A DNA stretch of 64,000 nt from Ceratorhiza oryzae-sativae (Eukaryota > Basidiomycota > Agaricomycetes > Cantharellales > Ceratobasidiaceae), in the NCBI GenBank assembly GCA_030998015.1, contig JARWMV010000237.1, positions 372,001 to 436,000 of the forward strand. Reading direction: 5' to 3'. Under the pieces are notes generated by a model. The model made no database searches, was not told the DNA's origin, and worked only from the letters and a program-made list of their open reading frames with translations. The position numbers were made by a program, and so were the translations under genes. This document shows, in pieces, positions 14,663-25,837 of this stretch; position 1 is the first letter of the stretch, and each line of letters starts with the position of its first letter.

Positions 14663-15392
14663 TCACTGGGTGCAGCGGAACGAGCTCATTGCGTCGTTGT
14701 TGTTGTAGTCCGCCAGGTTGTTGATTCCTGGGTACACCACGCCTCCAGTAGCCCGACCACCGCAGCCAGCGTCGCTGCGCAGTCCAACAAAATCATGTCA
14801 GAGATATATCTTTCACGCTGAACAGCCGCTCAACGTACCTGTAGATAGTGCAAGTCAAGCCTTGATCGGGTCCGAAGCTGGACACGACGTCGTTCCAGTC
14901 CGAGCCGACGCCGACGCACTGTCCAGAGCTGTGGGGAGAGGAAAAGAGAGCGAAAAGGTCAGACGAGATGGAAAGGGTTGAGTCGGTGTGAACACTCACT
15001 TGAAGCCGCTCACATAGACCTATGGACCAAGTGGCCAGTCGCATTGTCAGTGCCGTCGCTCAGACTCGGGAAGAAACAACACTCACGCAGGGCTGGACAA
15101 AGTTGGCGTTCTTGCAGAAGTACACTCCACCGTTGACGGCAGCCGGAGCGGGTTTCTGTCATCGTTGAACTGTCAGTATCAGTCCACCACGACGTCCGGG
15201 ACGGGATTGACTCACGCCTGGAGTAGGCTTGACAACGTTGGAGGGGTCGAGCTGGGCAGGGGTGGTGACCTTTCCGTCCCAGCCATACTGCTCCTTCCAG
15301 TCGGCGCGGTAGACCAAGCCAACAGGCGAGGCGTCGACACCGACGGCGAAGAGAGCGGTGAGGGCAGCGAGAGCGAGCTTGACGGCGAACAT
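14663..15392 (-). CDS. Secreted beta/gamma-crystallin-like protein, copy A
   Basis: Five exons on -: 15216-15392, 15087-15155, 15000-15019, 14839-14928 and 14663-14774 (155 residues). A signal peptide (about residues 1-21, MFAVKLALAALTALFAVGVDA) precedes a linker ending in KPTPG. The rest resembles two beta/gamma-crystallin Greek-key motifs: GVYFCKNANF...SDWNDVVSSFG and CTIYSDAGCGG...NNNDAMSSFRC. Both contain N-D-x-x-S-S, the calcium-binding signature of this superfamily. Six Cys remain in the mature part. Exon 3 is 20 nt. A TATA box lies about 100 bp upstream. Copy B is its mirror image. The fold assignment is my inference from the motifs; the biological role (wall, calcium, host or microbe contact) cannot be told from sequence. 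Confidence 0.85.
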
Positions 15393-15494
15393 GGTGGATG
15401 TGGAAGAGCGAGAGCAAGCGAGAGCTGGAATGGGAGGTGGTTGGCTGGAGCTGAAGGACTGCAGAGCCTGATGATGTAGCGACGACGCGTTAAA

Positions 15495-15504
15495 GTATAT
15501 ATAC
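15495..15504 (-). promoter_or_regulatory. TATA box of crystallin-like copy A
   Basis: The palindromic gtatatatac lies about 105 bp upstream of the copy A start codon. The same element sits at the mirror position in copy B (16802-16811). Confidence 0.65.
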
Positions 15505-15601
15505 CCTGCCGGCCAGTGTACGACACTTGGCGCATATGCGGGCCGCGCATACACCTCCCCCGCTTACATTCCTCGCCCAAGGCGTCTATTCTCCATTCTG
15601 A

Positions 15602-16704
15602 CTTACTTGTTCAAGAGGGTGCATCTGGCAAGGGCTCGTGCGGCCTCGGCCTTGTATGCCGATTGCGGTGAGATCAGCTGGACCTCGGGCATCTGGTATC
15701 TACGAATACTTACGAGTAAATACACAAAGGTCTAAGTAGTGTGGCAATGCGTTCTTGGCATGTGGTGCATATGAGTCTCAGAACCCGAAGAATGAGAGAG
15801 CGCTCAGGAAGTCGGACCCACGCCTTGACCGGCACATATGAAGATGTTTTGTCGAGAGAAAATTCGGCGGAATCTCCATTGTGCATTGCCCATGCATTTT
15901 TAATGAAAGATCACACGTTCTCGTTCGGCTAACGGCCAAACCAATGCTAGGCATCTGATCATCTTATTCCTGCCCGGTCAATCAGCGTTGTTCAACCTTC
16001 CTTCAGCACTCAAGATGCAAAAGACACGAGCTCATGCCCGGTTTTCTAGAACCTTGATCGGAAGGACCCTACTCCATTCGGCATTGTCGAGACAAACGGC
16101 TGGAACCTAAGGTTCGTGATAGGATGAGTCCAACTCGCTCAGCACTCAATAATGGGACATTCCAACCACCTTCTTTTGCCACTCACACGTGTCATATTGG
16201 ATATTCTCCCCCAAGCATAAATTTAATCGGATTAAACCGGGGATTTTACGGGGCAATTTCTATCGATTACTAGCCAACATCGCACAGACCAACGGTCGAG
16301 CTTTGTATCAAATGAAAAATGGAGGAACAAATGAGCTGGCTTCACGCGGTGCCGGGCGGATGACAAGGAACCGGAGCATTAAGGTTCGAAATTAAATTTG
16401 GTGAATTTAAAATATGACTCGTGAGCGTTTAGGAGACTCAGTTATTGGGACACGCATAAATCTGGGTAATGTTCCATCAAATGCCTTACTAGATTGATAG
16501 CTGCTTGGGCTTCTCCGGCCACGGCCACCCGATGACCGAAAATCGCTACCTGTCAGAAAAGAACAGAACCCGGTGCAAGACTGTTGATCCGGCGATCCCC
16601 CGGCTGGTCAGACAGATGTTCTTTGATCAAGAGCGGAATCGAGATGAAGAGTACGAGCACCACATGATGGGCAGCTCGTTCAATCACACGAAGCACTTGC
16701 CCGC
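15602..16704. other. Spacer of the first inverted repeat
   Basis: This 1.1-kb unique DNA lies between the two divergent promoters. Open frames (for example 16505-16720 on +) have no motif and run into the repeat arm. The segment may hold shared regulatory elements for copies A and B, but I recognise none. Confidence 0.5.
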
Positions 16705-16801
16705 TCAGAATGGAGAATAGACGCCTTGGGCGAGGAATGTAAGCGGGGGAGGTGTATGCGCGGCCCGCATATGCGCCAAGTGTCGTACACTGGCCGGCAG
16801 G

Positions 16802-16811
16802 GTATATATAC
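16802..16811 (+). promoter_or_regulatory. TATA box of crystallin-like copy B
   Basis: gtatatatac lies about 105 bp upstream of the copy B start, as the mirror image of the copy A element. Confidence 0.65.
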
Positions 16812-16913
16812 TTTAACGCGTCGTCGCTACATCATCAGGCTCTGCAGTCCTTCAGCTCCAGCCAACCACCTCCCATTCCAGCTCTCGCTTGCTCTCGCTC
16901 TTCCACATCCACC

Positions 16914-17646
16914 ATGTTCGCCGTCAAGCTCGCTCTCGCTGCCCTCACCGCTCTCTTCGCCGTCGGTGTCGACGCCTCGCCTGTTGGCTTGGTCTACCGC
17001 GCCGACTGGAAGGAGCAGTATGGCTGGGACGGAAAGGTCACCACCCCTGCCCAGCTCGACCCCTCCAACGTTGTCAAGCCTACTCCAGGCGTGAGTCAAT
17101 CCCGTCCCGGACGTCGTGGTGGACTGATACTGACAGTTCAACGATGACAGAAACCCGCTCCGGCTGCCGTCAACGGTGGAGTGTACTTCTGCAAGAACGC
17201 CAACTTTGTCCAGCCCTGCGTGAGTGTTGTTTCTTCCCGAGTCTGAGCGACGGCACTGACAATGCGACTGGCCACTTGGTCCATAGGTCTATGTGAGCGG
17301 CTTCAAGTGAGTCTTCACACCGACTCAACCCTTTCCATCTCGTCCTCTGACCTTTTCGCTCTCTTTTCCTCTCCCCACAGCTCTGGACAGTGCGTCGGCG
17401 TCGGCTCGGACTGGAACGACGTCGTGTCCAGCTTCGGACCCGATCAAGGCTTGACTTGCACTATCTACAGGTACGTTGAGCGGCTGTTCAGCGTGAAAGA
17501 TACATCTCTGACATGATTTTGTTGGACTGCGCAGCGACGCTGGCTGCGGTGGTCGGGCTACTGGAGGCGTGGTGTACCCAGGAATCAACAACCTGGCGGA
17601 CTACAACAACAACGACGCAATGAGCTCGTTCCGCTGCACCCAGTGA
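16914..17646 (+). CDS. Secreted beta/gamma-crystallin-like protein, copy B
   Basis: Five exons: 16914-17090, 17151-17219, 17287-17306, 17381-17470 and 17535-17646 (155 residues). I see no amino-acid difference from copy A, which lies in mirror orientation 1.5 kb away (start to start). It has the same signal peptide, N-D-x-x-S-S in both Greek-key-like halves, six mature Cys and the 20-nt third exon. A and B read NFVQPC where copies C and D read NFAQPC, so A/B and C/D form two separate pairs. The near-identity of introns and flanks implies a very recent duplication or ongoing gene conversion. Function unknown. Confidence 0.86.
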
Positions 17647-17738
17647 GGTGTCCATTCGGACGAGGGTCGACGGGGTTATATGCGCGCGTAGCTTCGTCTG
17701 TAGAAATTAACAGTACTTTCAGTAAATGGAATGTGTTT

Positions 17739-18525
17739 GCGCCGATATAATTAACCTGTCAAAATTGTGAATGATAAACCGTACCCCTTACAATATGTGC
17801 AGTGGGTGGCTTCCCGCAAGATCTAAAGCTAAGCTAGGCTAAGCTAGACCATTCTAAAACCTGGATGACGTGACATTTCCTAATGATTGATTTCTCCATT
17901 TTGCAATCGCTCTACCTTTAGGATGGTTTAGTTTAGCTAAGCTATGTGTTTAGATGTTGCGGGGAGCTACCCAGTGTACTTTACGCGGTTTCTCGCTAAA
18001 AGCTTTGGCTTTGAGGCTTTATACAATCGCGCGTGGTCAGCTGGTGATATTTACGGCTCTAGTTGCTCTTCGAACCCTCATGTGGATGCAAAATTAGTGT
18101 ACAAATTGATCTAATGGGGATGGATACGCCCTGTACTGACGACTTGTCGAAGAACGCGCGTATGGGTGAGTGTGTGGTCCGCACTCAATTCTAACAAGCG
18201 GATAGTACGGTATATAATTAATAGCTCCACGATCGAAATCATGTCATCTCAACAGCACTGAGCATCTAGCGGTCGGACATTGAATACACTAGTATTATTT
18301 GCTCTCAGTTATCTCAATACTTTCCGGGCGGAGAGAATCTGAGAGAATCTAAATACCATAGCGACTTATATTTTAAAGGCTACCGCAAACAGACTATACT
18401 CTCATTTGGATCAATCGTGCCAGAACGATTCATCGAACCAGCCCCCGCATTGATGACGTAAGCAGTTTTCACGTGAGAGCCAAACACAACCCGCCACACT
18501 CTGCCTCATCCCCACCACGTTCACC
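17739..18525. other. Intergenic region before the V-ATPase proteolipid gene
   Basis: No gene seen. It contains a small local repetition of the word gctaagcta around 17825-17845 and a related copy near 17935. The right end should hold the proteolipid promoter. Confidence 0.4.
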
Positions 18526-19439
18526 ATGTCCGATTTATGTCCTCCGTTCGCGCCATTCTTTGGCTTTGCAGGTGTAGCGGCATCAGTAATTATATTCTCA
18601 ATGCTGCAGCTCATTCGTATTGACTAATTGGGATATGTTGGCGATTCCAACCTGACAGATGATATTTAGCAGTGCGTAGATCGCGTTTAGTTAACATTAC
18701 CCTTACAGCTCAACCATTCTCTTCATATTATAGCGATTGGTGCCGCGTATGGAACGTCGAAGGCTGGGATTGGTATTACCGGGTTGGGCACATTTAGGCC
18801 TGAACTCCTTATGAAGGTGTGTGAGGTTTCACCACCATTTATCCACTGTCCCCCGCCTTCTGCCCGAGCCTATTGTGGGGCAATCCTCCACAGGTTATGC
18901 ATTATCAGTTTTGCTGACAATTTTCCGATTCGTGTGTTCGCCCCCGCAGTCACTGATCCCTGTGGTCATGGCTGGTATCATTGCGGTGTACGGACTTGTT
19001 GTTGCCGTACTGATTTCAGGTGGTGGTAAGGCGATAACATTCCATTTTTTCTACCAAAGCCTACTCTTCTCTCTTCCCATTGGACGCGACTTTGACGAAT
19101 TTATTGTGCAGTTGATATAAGCAAGCCATACCCGCTCTACTCCGGGTTCCTCCACCTCGGCGCTGGACTCGCTTGCGGGCTAACCGGCCTCTCAGCTGGC
19201 TATGCGATTGGTATCGTTGGTGATTCCTGCGTGCGTGCGTACGTGCACGAAAGCAAAGTCTTCGTGACGATGGTTTTGATTTTGATTTTCGCGGAGGTGT
19301 TGGGTTTGTACGGGTGCGTTACCTTCGTTTATAGTCTCATTCGAATGGATTTCTGACGGAGGTTGTTAGCCTCATTGTCGCATTGATTATGCACAGTCGG
19401 ACATCACAGAACTGGGAAGAGTTGTGTAAGACGTCCTGA
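18526..19439 (+). CDS. V-type proton ATPase V0 proteolipid (subunit c or c')
   Basis: Six exons, 18526-18585, 18659-18671, 18734-18816, 18950-19025, 19112-19313 and 19370-19439, encode 167 residues with four membrane segments. Landmarks: [12 protein letters not shown] and [13 protein letters not shown] in helix 1, [18 protein letters not shown] in helix 2, [20 protein letters not shown] in helix 3, and [17 protein letters not shown] in helix 4, whose Glu is the proton-carrying residue of the rotor. Exon 2 is only 13 nt and supplies Met-Ile-Phe-Ser plus one base. The short N-terminus and C-terminal end look like Vma3 (c), while the MKSLIPVVM segment looks like Vma11 (c'), so I leave the subunit open. 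With VMA2 this is the second V-ATPase gene in the window. Confidence 0.93.
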
Positions 19440-19579
19440 TTGGGCTTCCTACCAACTGTTGGCAGTTGGAGCTTTCCCGCACGACTTTCTCCTCGTAATT
19501 CCAATAAAGCAATAATATTATATTTGCGACCGACTGTCACACACGGGTACTCCATGTGCCTCTCCAGGCAATCAAAACA

Positions 19580-20320
19580 TCAGCGGCTACTGCGGCTCTC
19601 CGTTGAAACTGAGCGGGCCCGTCCCTTTCCTTTCCCCTTGGGTGAGTCTGTAGGGCTGGGGCTCCTGCGTCTTCGTTTATGGTGCCTTGCACTTCTGCTC
19701 GAACTCGAACTCGAATCTGAGTCTGAGTCAGAATCAGAGGATGAATCAGAAGACGAATCAGAGTCGGAATCGGAATCTGAGGATGACGAGGACGGGGACG
19801 GGGACGAGCTCGAGTGGCTGGGCGAGACGGAGCTGCGAATAACAAAGAGTATGTGAGAGACATGTTGGTTGCGTCAAGCGGTCGCCTTACCGTTTCCTCT
19901 TGGCTTCTCGATCCTTTTCCTTCTCTTCCAATATCTTGTTAGCCACACCACTCCTGTAAGATACAATATCAGCATATCACGGCCCGACCGCCCAACATGT
20001 AGCAGCAAACATACTTTTTCTTGAACTCCTCCGGAACCTCAACGCTAGGCTTGTCTCCTCTTTTCTTTGCCAGGGATGGGTTCTCGAGAAGCCGAGAGCG
20101 GGATGGGCGGGATTTATATGGTTGAGTGAACTTGCATTGGTAGATGAAGTGTCCGCGTTGCAAGCACCTGCAGGAGTTGGTGAGTGTAGTTCGTTAGCTG
20201 TGTGGCAGCGAGATAAATATATGAGCACAGAAGATAGGGATGTGCTTACTTTTGACACACTGTATCTGCCGTTGCACGTGGGTTGCGGTTTGTGCCACGG
20301 CTGTTGCGTCCAAAGTTCAT
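19580..20320 (-). CDS. Zinc-knuckle protein, ZCCHC10-like
   Basis: Four exons on -: 20250-20320, 20015-20167, 19891-19953 and 19580-19832 (179 residues). The N-terminal part has one CCHC zinc knuckle, C-x2-C-x4-H-x4-C (VCQKCLQRGHFIYQC), followed by QPYKSRPSRSRLLENP, a combination typical of the ZCCHC10 family. The second half is a striking Ser/Asp repeat followed by a basic KRRRRSPSP tail resembling SR-type nuclear RNA-binding proteins. A role with RNA in the nucleus is likely from composition, but no precise function is known to me. It is divergent from the uL29m gene, with 96 bp between start codons. Confidence 0.85.
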
Positions 20321-20416
20321 GGTGGTGGAGGTCGAGTTGCAGCTGGCTGGCGCCAAATTCGATCGCTTACTCAATCAGACTGATAAACCAAATTATTCGG
20401 CTTTCACCCAACCACA
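20321..20416. promoter_or_regulatory. Shared divergent promoter region
   Basis: Only 96 bp separate the start codons of the zinc-knuckle gene (-) and the mitochondrial ribosomal protein gene (+). Both 5' UTRs and core promoters must lie here or overlap the neighbouring gene. I see no clear TATA box. Confidence 0.6.
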
Positions 20417-21259
20417 ATGTCATCAAGACTCCTCACGTCGCTCAGTTGTCTCTCTCTCACTTCTTCTCGAAACCCTCTGTCACGCTCTCTTGCTACCATT
20501 GCGCCAGCATCTTCGAGCACCACCATACCTCCTAAACCTACAACGCCAACATGGCAAACCCGCCCGCCTCGGAAACCGACCGCAAGAGAACGTGCTATTC
20601 CAGGTCGCGTCAAGATCGAGGCTGAGACACCGGAAGGACATCTGAGGCCTCATTTGGGTATTGAGGTTAATCCCAATCATGGACTATATGGTTTCTTTAG
20701 ACGGGTCAGGAACGACGATGGATCAATGAGATACGAGACACTCGAAGAGAAGCATCGAGTGAATGATTGGAGTGGTGAATTCAAAGTTCCTCTGATGATT
20801 TTTTTTTCGTCATTAAATTGATTGTTAGGCCGGCCATGGATGGCATCCGAGCTCCGACGAAAATCGTTCAAAGATCTGCACACGCTATGGTACGTCCTCG
20901 CACGCGAACGCAACCTTCTCGCAACCCAACAACACGAGGCGCGACGGGAAGGCATTGACGCTTCCATTTTCACAGAGATAAATAAAAGGAATATGCGGGT
21001 GAGACATGGCCGCTACTTCGCCACGATTAACATCAATTTATCCCTAATTCCGCAGTGCAAGAAGTCAATGGCGAGAATAAAGCAGGTGCTAAACGAGCGG
21101 AGACTGGCATATGACCAGGCCGTCAAGCTGCATCAGGACGGAGTTACACCTGAGCTATTGGCGGCTGCCGAGGCAGAGAAACTCCCCGCGCTGGCGGAGT
21201 CAAGGGTGTTTGGGATGCTGGAGTCTGAGCCTGCGCAACCGGAAGCTCCAAAGGCGTGA
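20417..21259 (+). CDS. MRPL47: Mitochondrial large-subunit ribosomal protein uL29m (MRP-L47 family)
   Basis: Three exons, 20417-20774, 20829-20998 and 21056-21259, encode 243 residues. The N-terminus is Ser/Arg-rich without acidic residues, as expected for a mitochondrial presequence. The MRP-L47 domain follows (GLYGFFRR, then [24 protein letters not shown] split by the first intron, [16 protein letters not shown], and [16 protein letters not shown]). The C-terminus is Ala/Glu-rich. The family is the mitochondrial counterpart of bacterial L29 near the ribosomal exit tunnel. All junctions close in phase. Confidence 0.92.
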
Positions 21260-22686
21260 AGAGATAGCACTCGGCTCGATAAAGATCCAACTTATCGCTG
21301 GCGATTATTGTCAACAATGTAGTGCTTCAGCTCTGCTGAACTTGTTCGATGCGGGTCCTATGTGAAATAGTACAAGTTGAATCTACCTGTTCGCGAACGC
21401 AAAAACACCATGTCAAAATTAGCTTAGATTTTATTCACTCAAACTTTTAAGTGGCTATGTGGCCAATCTGGCCATCCGTCTCAATTACTGCCAGCATTGA
21501 GTGAACTAATTCCCGAAGATTCGCATATTCACTTATTTTTGTGTTCAGCCGCTTAGGCGATCCATAAAAGAAACAACACCAGCTTACTGTGTATCATGGC
21601 AGCTAGCGATCCGCTCCAAACGTTCGACGGTTTCCTTGTTCCTGAGGCTGAAAATTCCAATCAGTAGGAGCACATCGGCAAAGTGATAATTCCGCCCATT
21701 TGACTGTTTTAAACAACGCATAATATACCCTCGCCGTCTCTGAATCGGTAGCGGAAACCATTTCTCCGTCTTCATCGTCGCCTCTTTCCACCCGCCCTTC
21801 ATCATCCTCATCAGTCCGATCGACCAAAGCATACGCTGCTTCTTCAACTCGCCAACACCAAACCTATGGCAGATCCAACAAGTTAGAACGATCCTGAGTG
21901 GCAACTCTCGACCCACAAAACCATCCGAAGACGAGTCCTCCTATCAATCACTTGGTGACGTCGTATGACTTGACTTTGCTTGTGAGGTTTATCGCGCCAT
22001 TTACCTCTCAATATGAGTAGCGGGGAGTCCTGTTTAATGTTGACCGATGCATAAAGGCCAGTTAGAACTGGTAGAGAGTAGCCTATTCCGTCGCGTTCGG
22101 CCCAGGCTCGGATTGAGCATGTTGCAGAGATGTTTATACAGTAATCGATGTCTTCGAAGCTTGCGAGATATTTTTTTACTACCCAAATGAAGATTTGGAA
22201 CCGGCAAACCATATCGAGTAGGAAAGAAATCCAGATGGTGGTGGGCTGATCGAGGAAACCTCAAGCCACATTACATAACATGAGGAGCGAAGAGCTTAGA
22301 CCAAACAAAGTCAATGTCTCCCTCGTTTTGTTGCAGAGCTACCGGTCATGCGAGTTCTTGTGCATCCGAATCAGATTCCAAAAAAAAAATGATTTGCTTC
22401 ATGTGTTCAATTCCTTGCGTACAACTGATTGCATGCATGCGTCACGGTCGAACATCATAGATCAGGGCAACTCGGGTGTATGTTTGAGTTTGTATACTTC
22501 TCAATACTCGGATCAGCCAGTTTGACTCCCATGAAGTAAACACTTGCATGCTCAACCGGTGGTGAGCCGGATTATGATGAGAGAATGTATCAATTTGTCA
22601 CAGTGCTATCGGAACAAGAACATTGCTCGCAAAGCCCGAGATACACGCCCTGAGTTACGTATCCAACACACAGGTACCGTAAGAGC
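21260..22686. other. Intergenic region with unassigned minus-strand open frames
   Basis: Overlapping open frames on - between 21584 and 22264 include an acidic one (about 21603-21827) that could be an exon. I could not join them into a model with clear splice sites, and no family motif is visible. The right edge is the outer end of the second inverted repeat, at the stop codon of copy E. Confidence 0.35.
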
Positions 22687-23137
22687 TTATTCCTTGTAGT
22701 GCCCCTTGACGGGGACGCACGAGTACGATCCCACATCCCACGTCCATCCAGACCAGCACCCCGCGTCCGGATATCCGGCATGAGGAGGGACGCAGTACCT
22801 GCGGGTCGTCCATCAGTCAACCGTCAGTCCAACACTTCCAACAAATATCATCCACTAACCCGAGCCCCTGGTGCCAGTACCACCGCTCCCCGCAGTTATG
22901 ATACGCAGGGGGGTTGTACCAGTGAGGAAGCCCACCGGACCTGCACACCCACCATCGAGTCAACGTCAGTCGACCATGCACACTCGACACTCGCACTCAC
23001 GGAAGACACCAGCTCTTGGGACCCCACCAGAACAGTCCAAGACCGCACCGTCCGAGACCACCGAGTCCAAAGGTAGGAACAGCGGACACGACAGCGGCAC
23101 AGGCGGCAGCGGTAGTCACGAGCTTGTATCCGAGCAT
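22687..23137 (-). CDS. Secreted three-repeat Trp/Cys-rich protein, copy E
   Basis: Three exons on -: 23001-23137, 22860-22940 and 22687-22798 (109 residues). A signal peptide (MLGYKLVTTAAACAAVVSA) is followed by a compact mature domain with six Cys. I see three tandem units, each C-x5-W-x6-C-x-P (CGLGLFWWGPKSWCLP, CGERWYWHQGLGYCVP, CWSGWTWDVGSYSCVP). I recognise no named family; a small secreted effector or wall/carbohydrate-binding protein is possible but unsupported. A TATA box (TATAAAA on -, 23268-23274) lies about 130 bp upstream. It differs from copy F by a few residues, such as Gly for Glu in unit 2. Confidence 0.78.
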
Positions 23138-24009
23138 ATTGAGATTGTTTGAGAGAGCGCTAGGGAGAGCGAGAGGATGAGCGAGATAAGACCTGGAGAG
23201 TAGAGACGACCGAGTGAGCGATGAGCTGTGAGCTAGGTCTGGGGCATATCCTCAACTCATCCCTTGCTTTTATAGGTCCGGTCCACTTGTATCGGTGCAT
23301 CATTCGGGTCATTCAGGTGTCGATCCCATCATCTGCGTGCACCGAGGCATACGTCAGGTCGAACAACACCTTATCTATCGGCGCAAGGCGCTGTCGACAT
23401 GGTCATGACCGCAGCGCTTCGCATCGACGTCCAAGCCCCAATTCGTAGATCGTCTCATAATCATCAAGACACCAAGGGCACCGATGTATAAATACCATAG
23501 TACAGACCAGGAAGTGTGAGGGCCGACGATAGGCTGAGTCTGTACAATTGGACTAAGTGAGGCGGAGTCGCGAGGAGATCTGGCTATATGCTGATATCTA
23601 GACCGGCACCTAGGCGCTAGTGGAGAAGCAGCAACAGCAACAGACCAGGACTGACCAGGCTGGACAATCCCTGTTGTATCCATCTCGAACCACTCCGCTT
23701 CCTTCGCACGAGCCGGAGCTAGACCTCTGGATGCTACAGAAACCACACACACCGCAGGCCCAAAATCTAGCAACCTCAGTCCCATTCGGCTCTCGCTCCA
23801 AGAGACTGCCCAGACCGCTTTGTCTTGTCGGTCGCAAACAAACAACCCACACCCGACTAGGACATATGCAAAGCTGGAAACACGCATCAAGTTCACGAAA
23901 CACAGAATATATTCAACTTCATCTAGTCTGCGCAACCGCGCATACATCCTCGTCGTCTCTTCATTTCGTCGCCTAGAGCGATATCCCCCGTTGTTTCACG
24001 CCAACCTGC
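23138..24009. other. Spacer between copies E and C inside the repeat arm
   Basis: It holds the E promoter and the 3' flank of C. Long open frames on - (for example 23375-23947) are also present in the other arm but are interrupted differently there, so I read them as chance frames. Confidence 0.5.
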
Positions 24010-24739
24010 TCACTGGGTGCAGCGGAACGAGCTCATCGCGTCGTTGTTGTTGTAGTCCGCCAGGTTGTTGATTCCAGGGTACACCACGCCTCCAGTAGCC
24101 CGACCACCACAGCCGGCGTCGCTGCACAGTCCAAGGTCATGTCAGAGATGTATCTTTCACGCTGAACAGTCGCTCGACGTACCTGTAGATGGTGCAAGTC
24201 AAGCCTTGGTCGGGTCCGAAGCTGGACACGACGTCGTTCCAGTCCGAGCCGACGCCGACGCACTGTCCAGAGCTATGGGGAGAGGAAAAGAGAGCGAAAA
24301 GGTCAGAAAACGATATGGAAACGACCGAGCCCGTGCAGACACTCACTTGAAGCCGCTCACGTAGACCTATCGACCAAGCGGCCGGTCGCATTGTCAGTGC
24401 CGTCGCTCGGACTTGGGAAGAAACAGCACTCACGCAGGGCTGGGCAAAGTTGGCGTTCTTGCAGAAGTACACTCCACCGTTGACTGCAGCCGGGGCGGGT
24501 TTCTGTCGTCGTTGAACTGTTAGTATCAGCCCACCACGACGCCCGGGACGGGATTGACTCACGCCTGGAGTAGGCTTGACAACGTTGGAGGGGTCGAGCT
24601 GGGCAGGGGTGGTGACCTTGCCATCCCAGCCGTACTGCTCCTTCCAGTCGGCGCGGTAGACCAAGCCAACGGGCGAGGCGTCGACACCGACGGCGAAGAG
24701 AGCGGTGAGGGCAGCGAGAGCGAGCTTGACAGCGAACAT
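24010..24739 (-). CDS. Secreted beta/gamma-crystallin-like protein, copy C
   Basis: Five exons on -: 24563-24739, 24434-24502, 24347-24366, 24183-24272 and 24010-24121 (155 residues), the same architecture as copies A and B. It keeps the signal peptide, six Cys and both N-D-x-x-S-S signatures, and reads NFAQPC. Introns 1 to 3 happen to stay open, so a long read-through frame (24137-24931) exists; conserved splice sites in all four copies argue for the spliced form. The TATA-like tatatata at 24838-24845 lies about 100 bp upstream. Copy E follows on the same strand about 870 bp downstream. Confidence 0.86.
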
Positions 24740-24862
24740 GGTAGATGTGGAAGAGCGAGAGCAAGCGGGTGGTAGAGTGGATTGGCTGGAGCTGAAGGAC
24801 TGCAGAGCCTGGTGATGCAGCGACAATGTTACTGGGTTATATATACCACGTCGACGAGACGT

Positions 24863-25720
24863 GGGACATGTCGCACTCTTGTCGCCACGAACAAAGAGTC
24901 TCAAATCTTTTTTTCCTTGCTCACCACTCATGCTGGCACACCCGTCACTCGTGCCTATTTCCCGGTGTCCAAGAAGTTACGGCTGGCCATGCACATTCAG
25001 CGGCCTCGGGCTACATCGCCGTGGCGCACCTAATTTCAACCCTCCAAGCTGGCCAAAATTGGTGGTTGTCTGTTAATAAGAATTGATGGGCGTTGAGAAA
25101 TTCATAGCAGTATGATCAGGGTGTGCAACACACGTGAACCATAGAAGCGCAGATCAAAGGCGCCCAGGAACATTTCTATTACCTCGGCCCAGTAAGAATT
25201 TTGGAAGGATTAGCTAACGAAAGTGTGTCAAGCCAGCCCCGTTCCCTTTCTATGATTTCTCTTGCTTTTTTCATAATCATGATTCCACCAGTACGGAGGG
25301 GTGGTCTCAGCCTGCCTCCCTTGAAAAATACGTCACAGGAATTAGTTTCTCTCTTAGATGTGGTCGTTTTAGTTGTGGAATTAAATAATTTCTTGGTATT
25401 TTGTGCTCTCAATTGACGAATGATCGCCTACGGTGAAGCATGCTGTTATGCGCTTCTGCCCGTTGCGCCGAGTGTGTTCCGCTCTCCGCCAGGCCCACGG
25501 CTAACACAGTACAAGCCTGTCTTATTTTCAAAACATGACTCATGGGCTCGCCGCTCGGCTAGTTCATTCGGCGCGACCTAATCCAGCATGTATTGCCTCA
25601 ATCACATACTGCTTCCATGATCAGCCGACTAACCTCGCCGTAACATCCCAGAGCGACCCATTGGTTGTACGAGCCGTTCATCGCGCAAATTCTGTGTGAC
25701 CTTGTTTTGGTTATTCACAT
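24863..25720. other. Unique DNA between the left repeat arm and the LINE
   Basis: No gene or known element seen. Together with 38777-39316 it would form a spacer of about 1.4 kb between the repeat arms if the transposons were absent. Confidence 0.5.
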
Positions 25721-25732
25721 TTTGAACGGCAG
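25721..25732 (+). repeat. LINE target-site duplication, left copy
   Basis: tttgaacggcag occurs here and again at 38765-38776, directly flanking the LINE. A 12-bp duplication fits target-primed reverse transcription. Confidence 0.88.
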
Positions 25733-25837
25733 GGTCAACAGGCCCCTGGACGACCACCACAAGCGCTCTTACGTAAACTTCTCTGAACTGCGAACTTTCG
25801 TGTTCTCCTTGCATTTTGCCTGTATTATTTCCTTTTT

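Larger units (their letters stand above)
14575..15601. repeat. First inverted repeat, left arm
   Basis: About 1.03 kb that reappears as its reverse complement at 16705-17738. The match runs from cagtaaatggaat just beyond the 3' end of the gene to cgtctattctccattctga upstream of the promoter, covering exons, introns, promoter and 3' flank. The arms differ at only a few positions, such as a 3-nt length difference in one intron. The unmatched spacer is about 1.1 kb. Confidence 0.93.
16705..17738. repeat. First inverted repeat, right arm
   Basis: Reverse complement of 14575-15601, beginning at tcagaatggagaatagacg and ending shortly after cagtaaatggaat. Beyond both ends the two sides become unrelated. 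Confidence 0.93.
22687..24862. repeat. Second inverted repeat, left arm
   Basis: About 2.17 kb carrying copy E and copy C, both on -. It returns as reverse complement at 39317-41482. The match starts at the E stop codon and ends just upstream of the copy C TATA box at gtcgacg. The intergenic part between the genes also matches, with scattered substitutions and small indels, so the arms are more diverged than those of the first inverted repeat. Confidence 0.92.

Noticed and set aside
23375..23947. A 190-codon open frame on - between copies E and C
   Set aside because: The counterpart in the other arm is cut short, and differences between arms do not favour third codon positions. It is probably flank DNA.
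24137..24931. A 264-codon open frame covering most of crystallin-like copy C
   Set aside because: It is a read-through of introns that happen to lack stops. The same splice sites are kept in all four copies and the spliced form gives the signal peptide and both motif halves.
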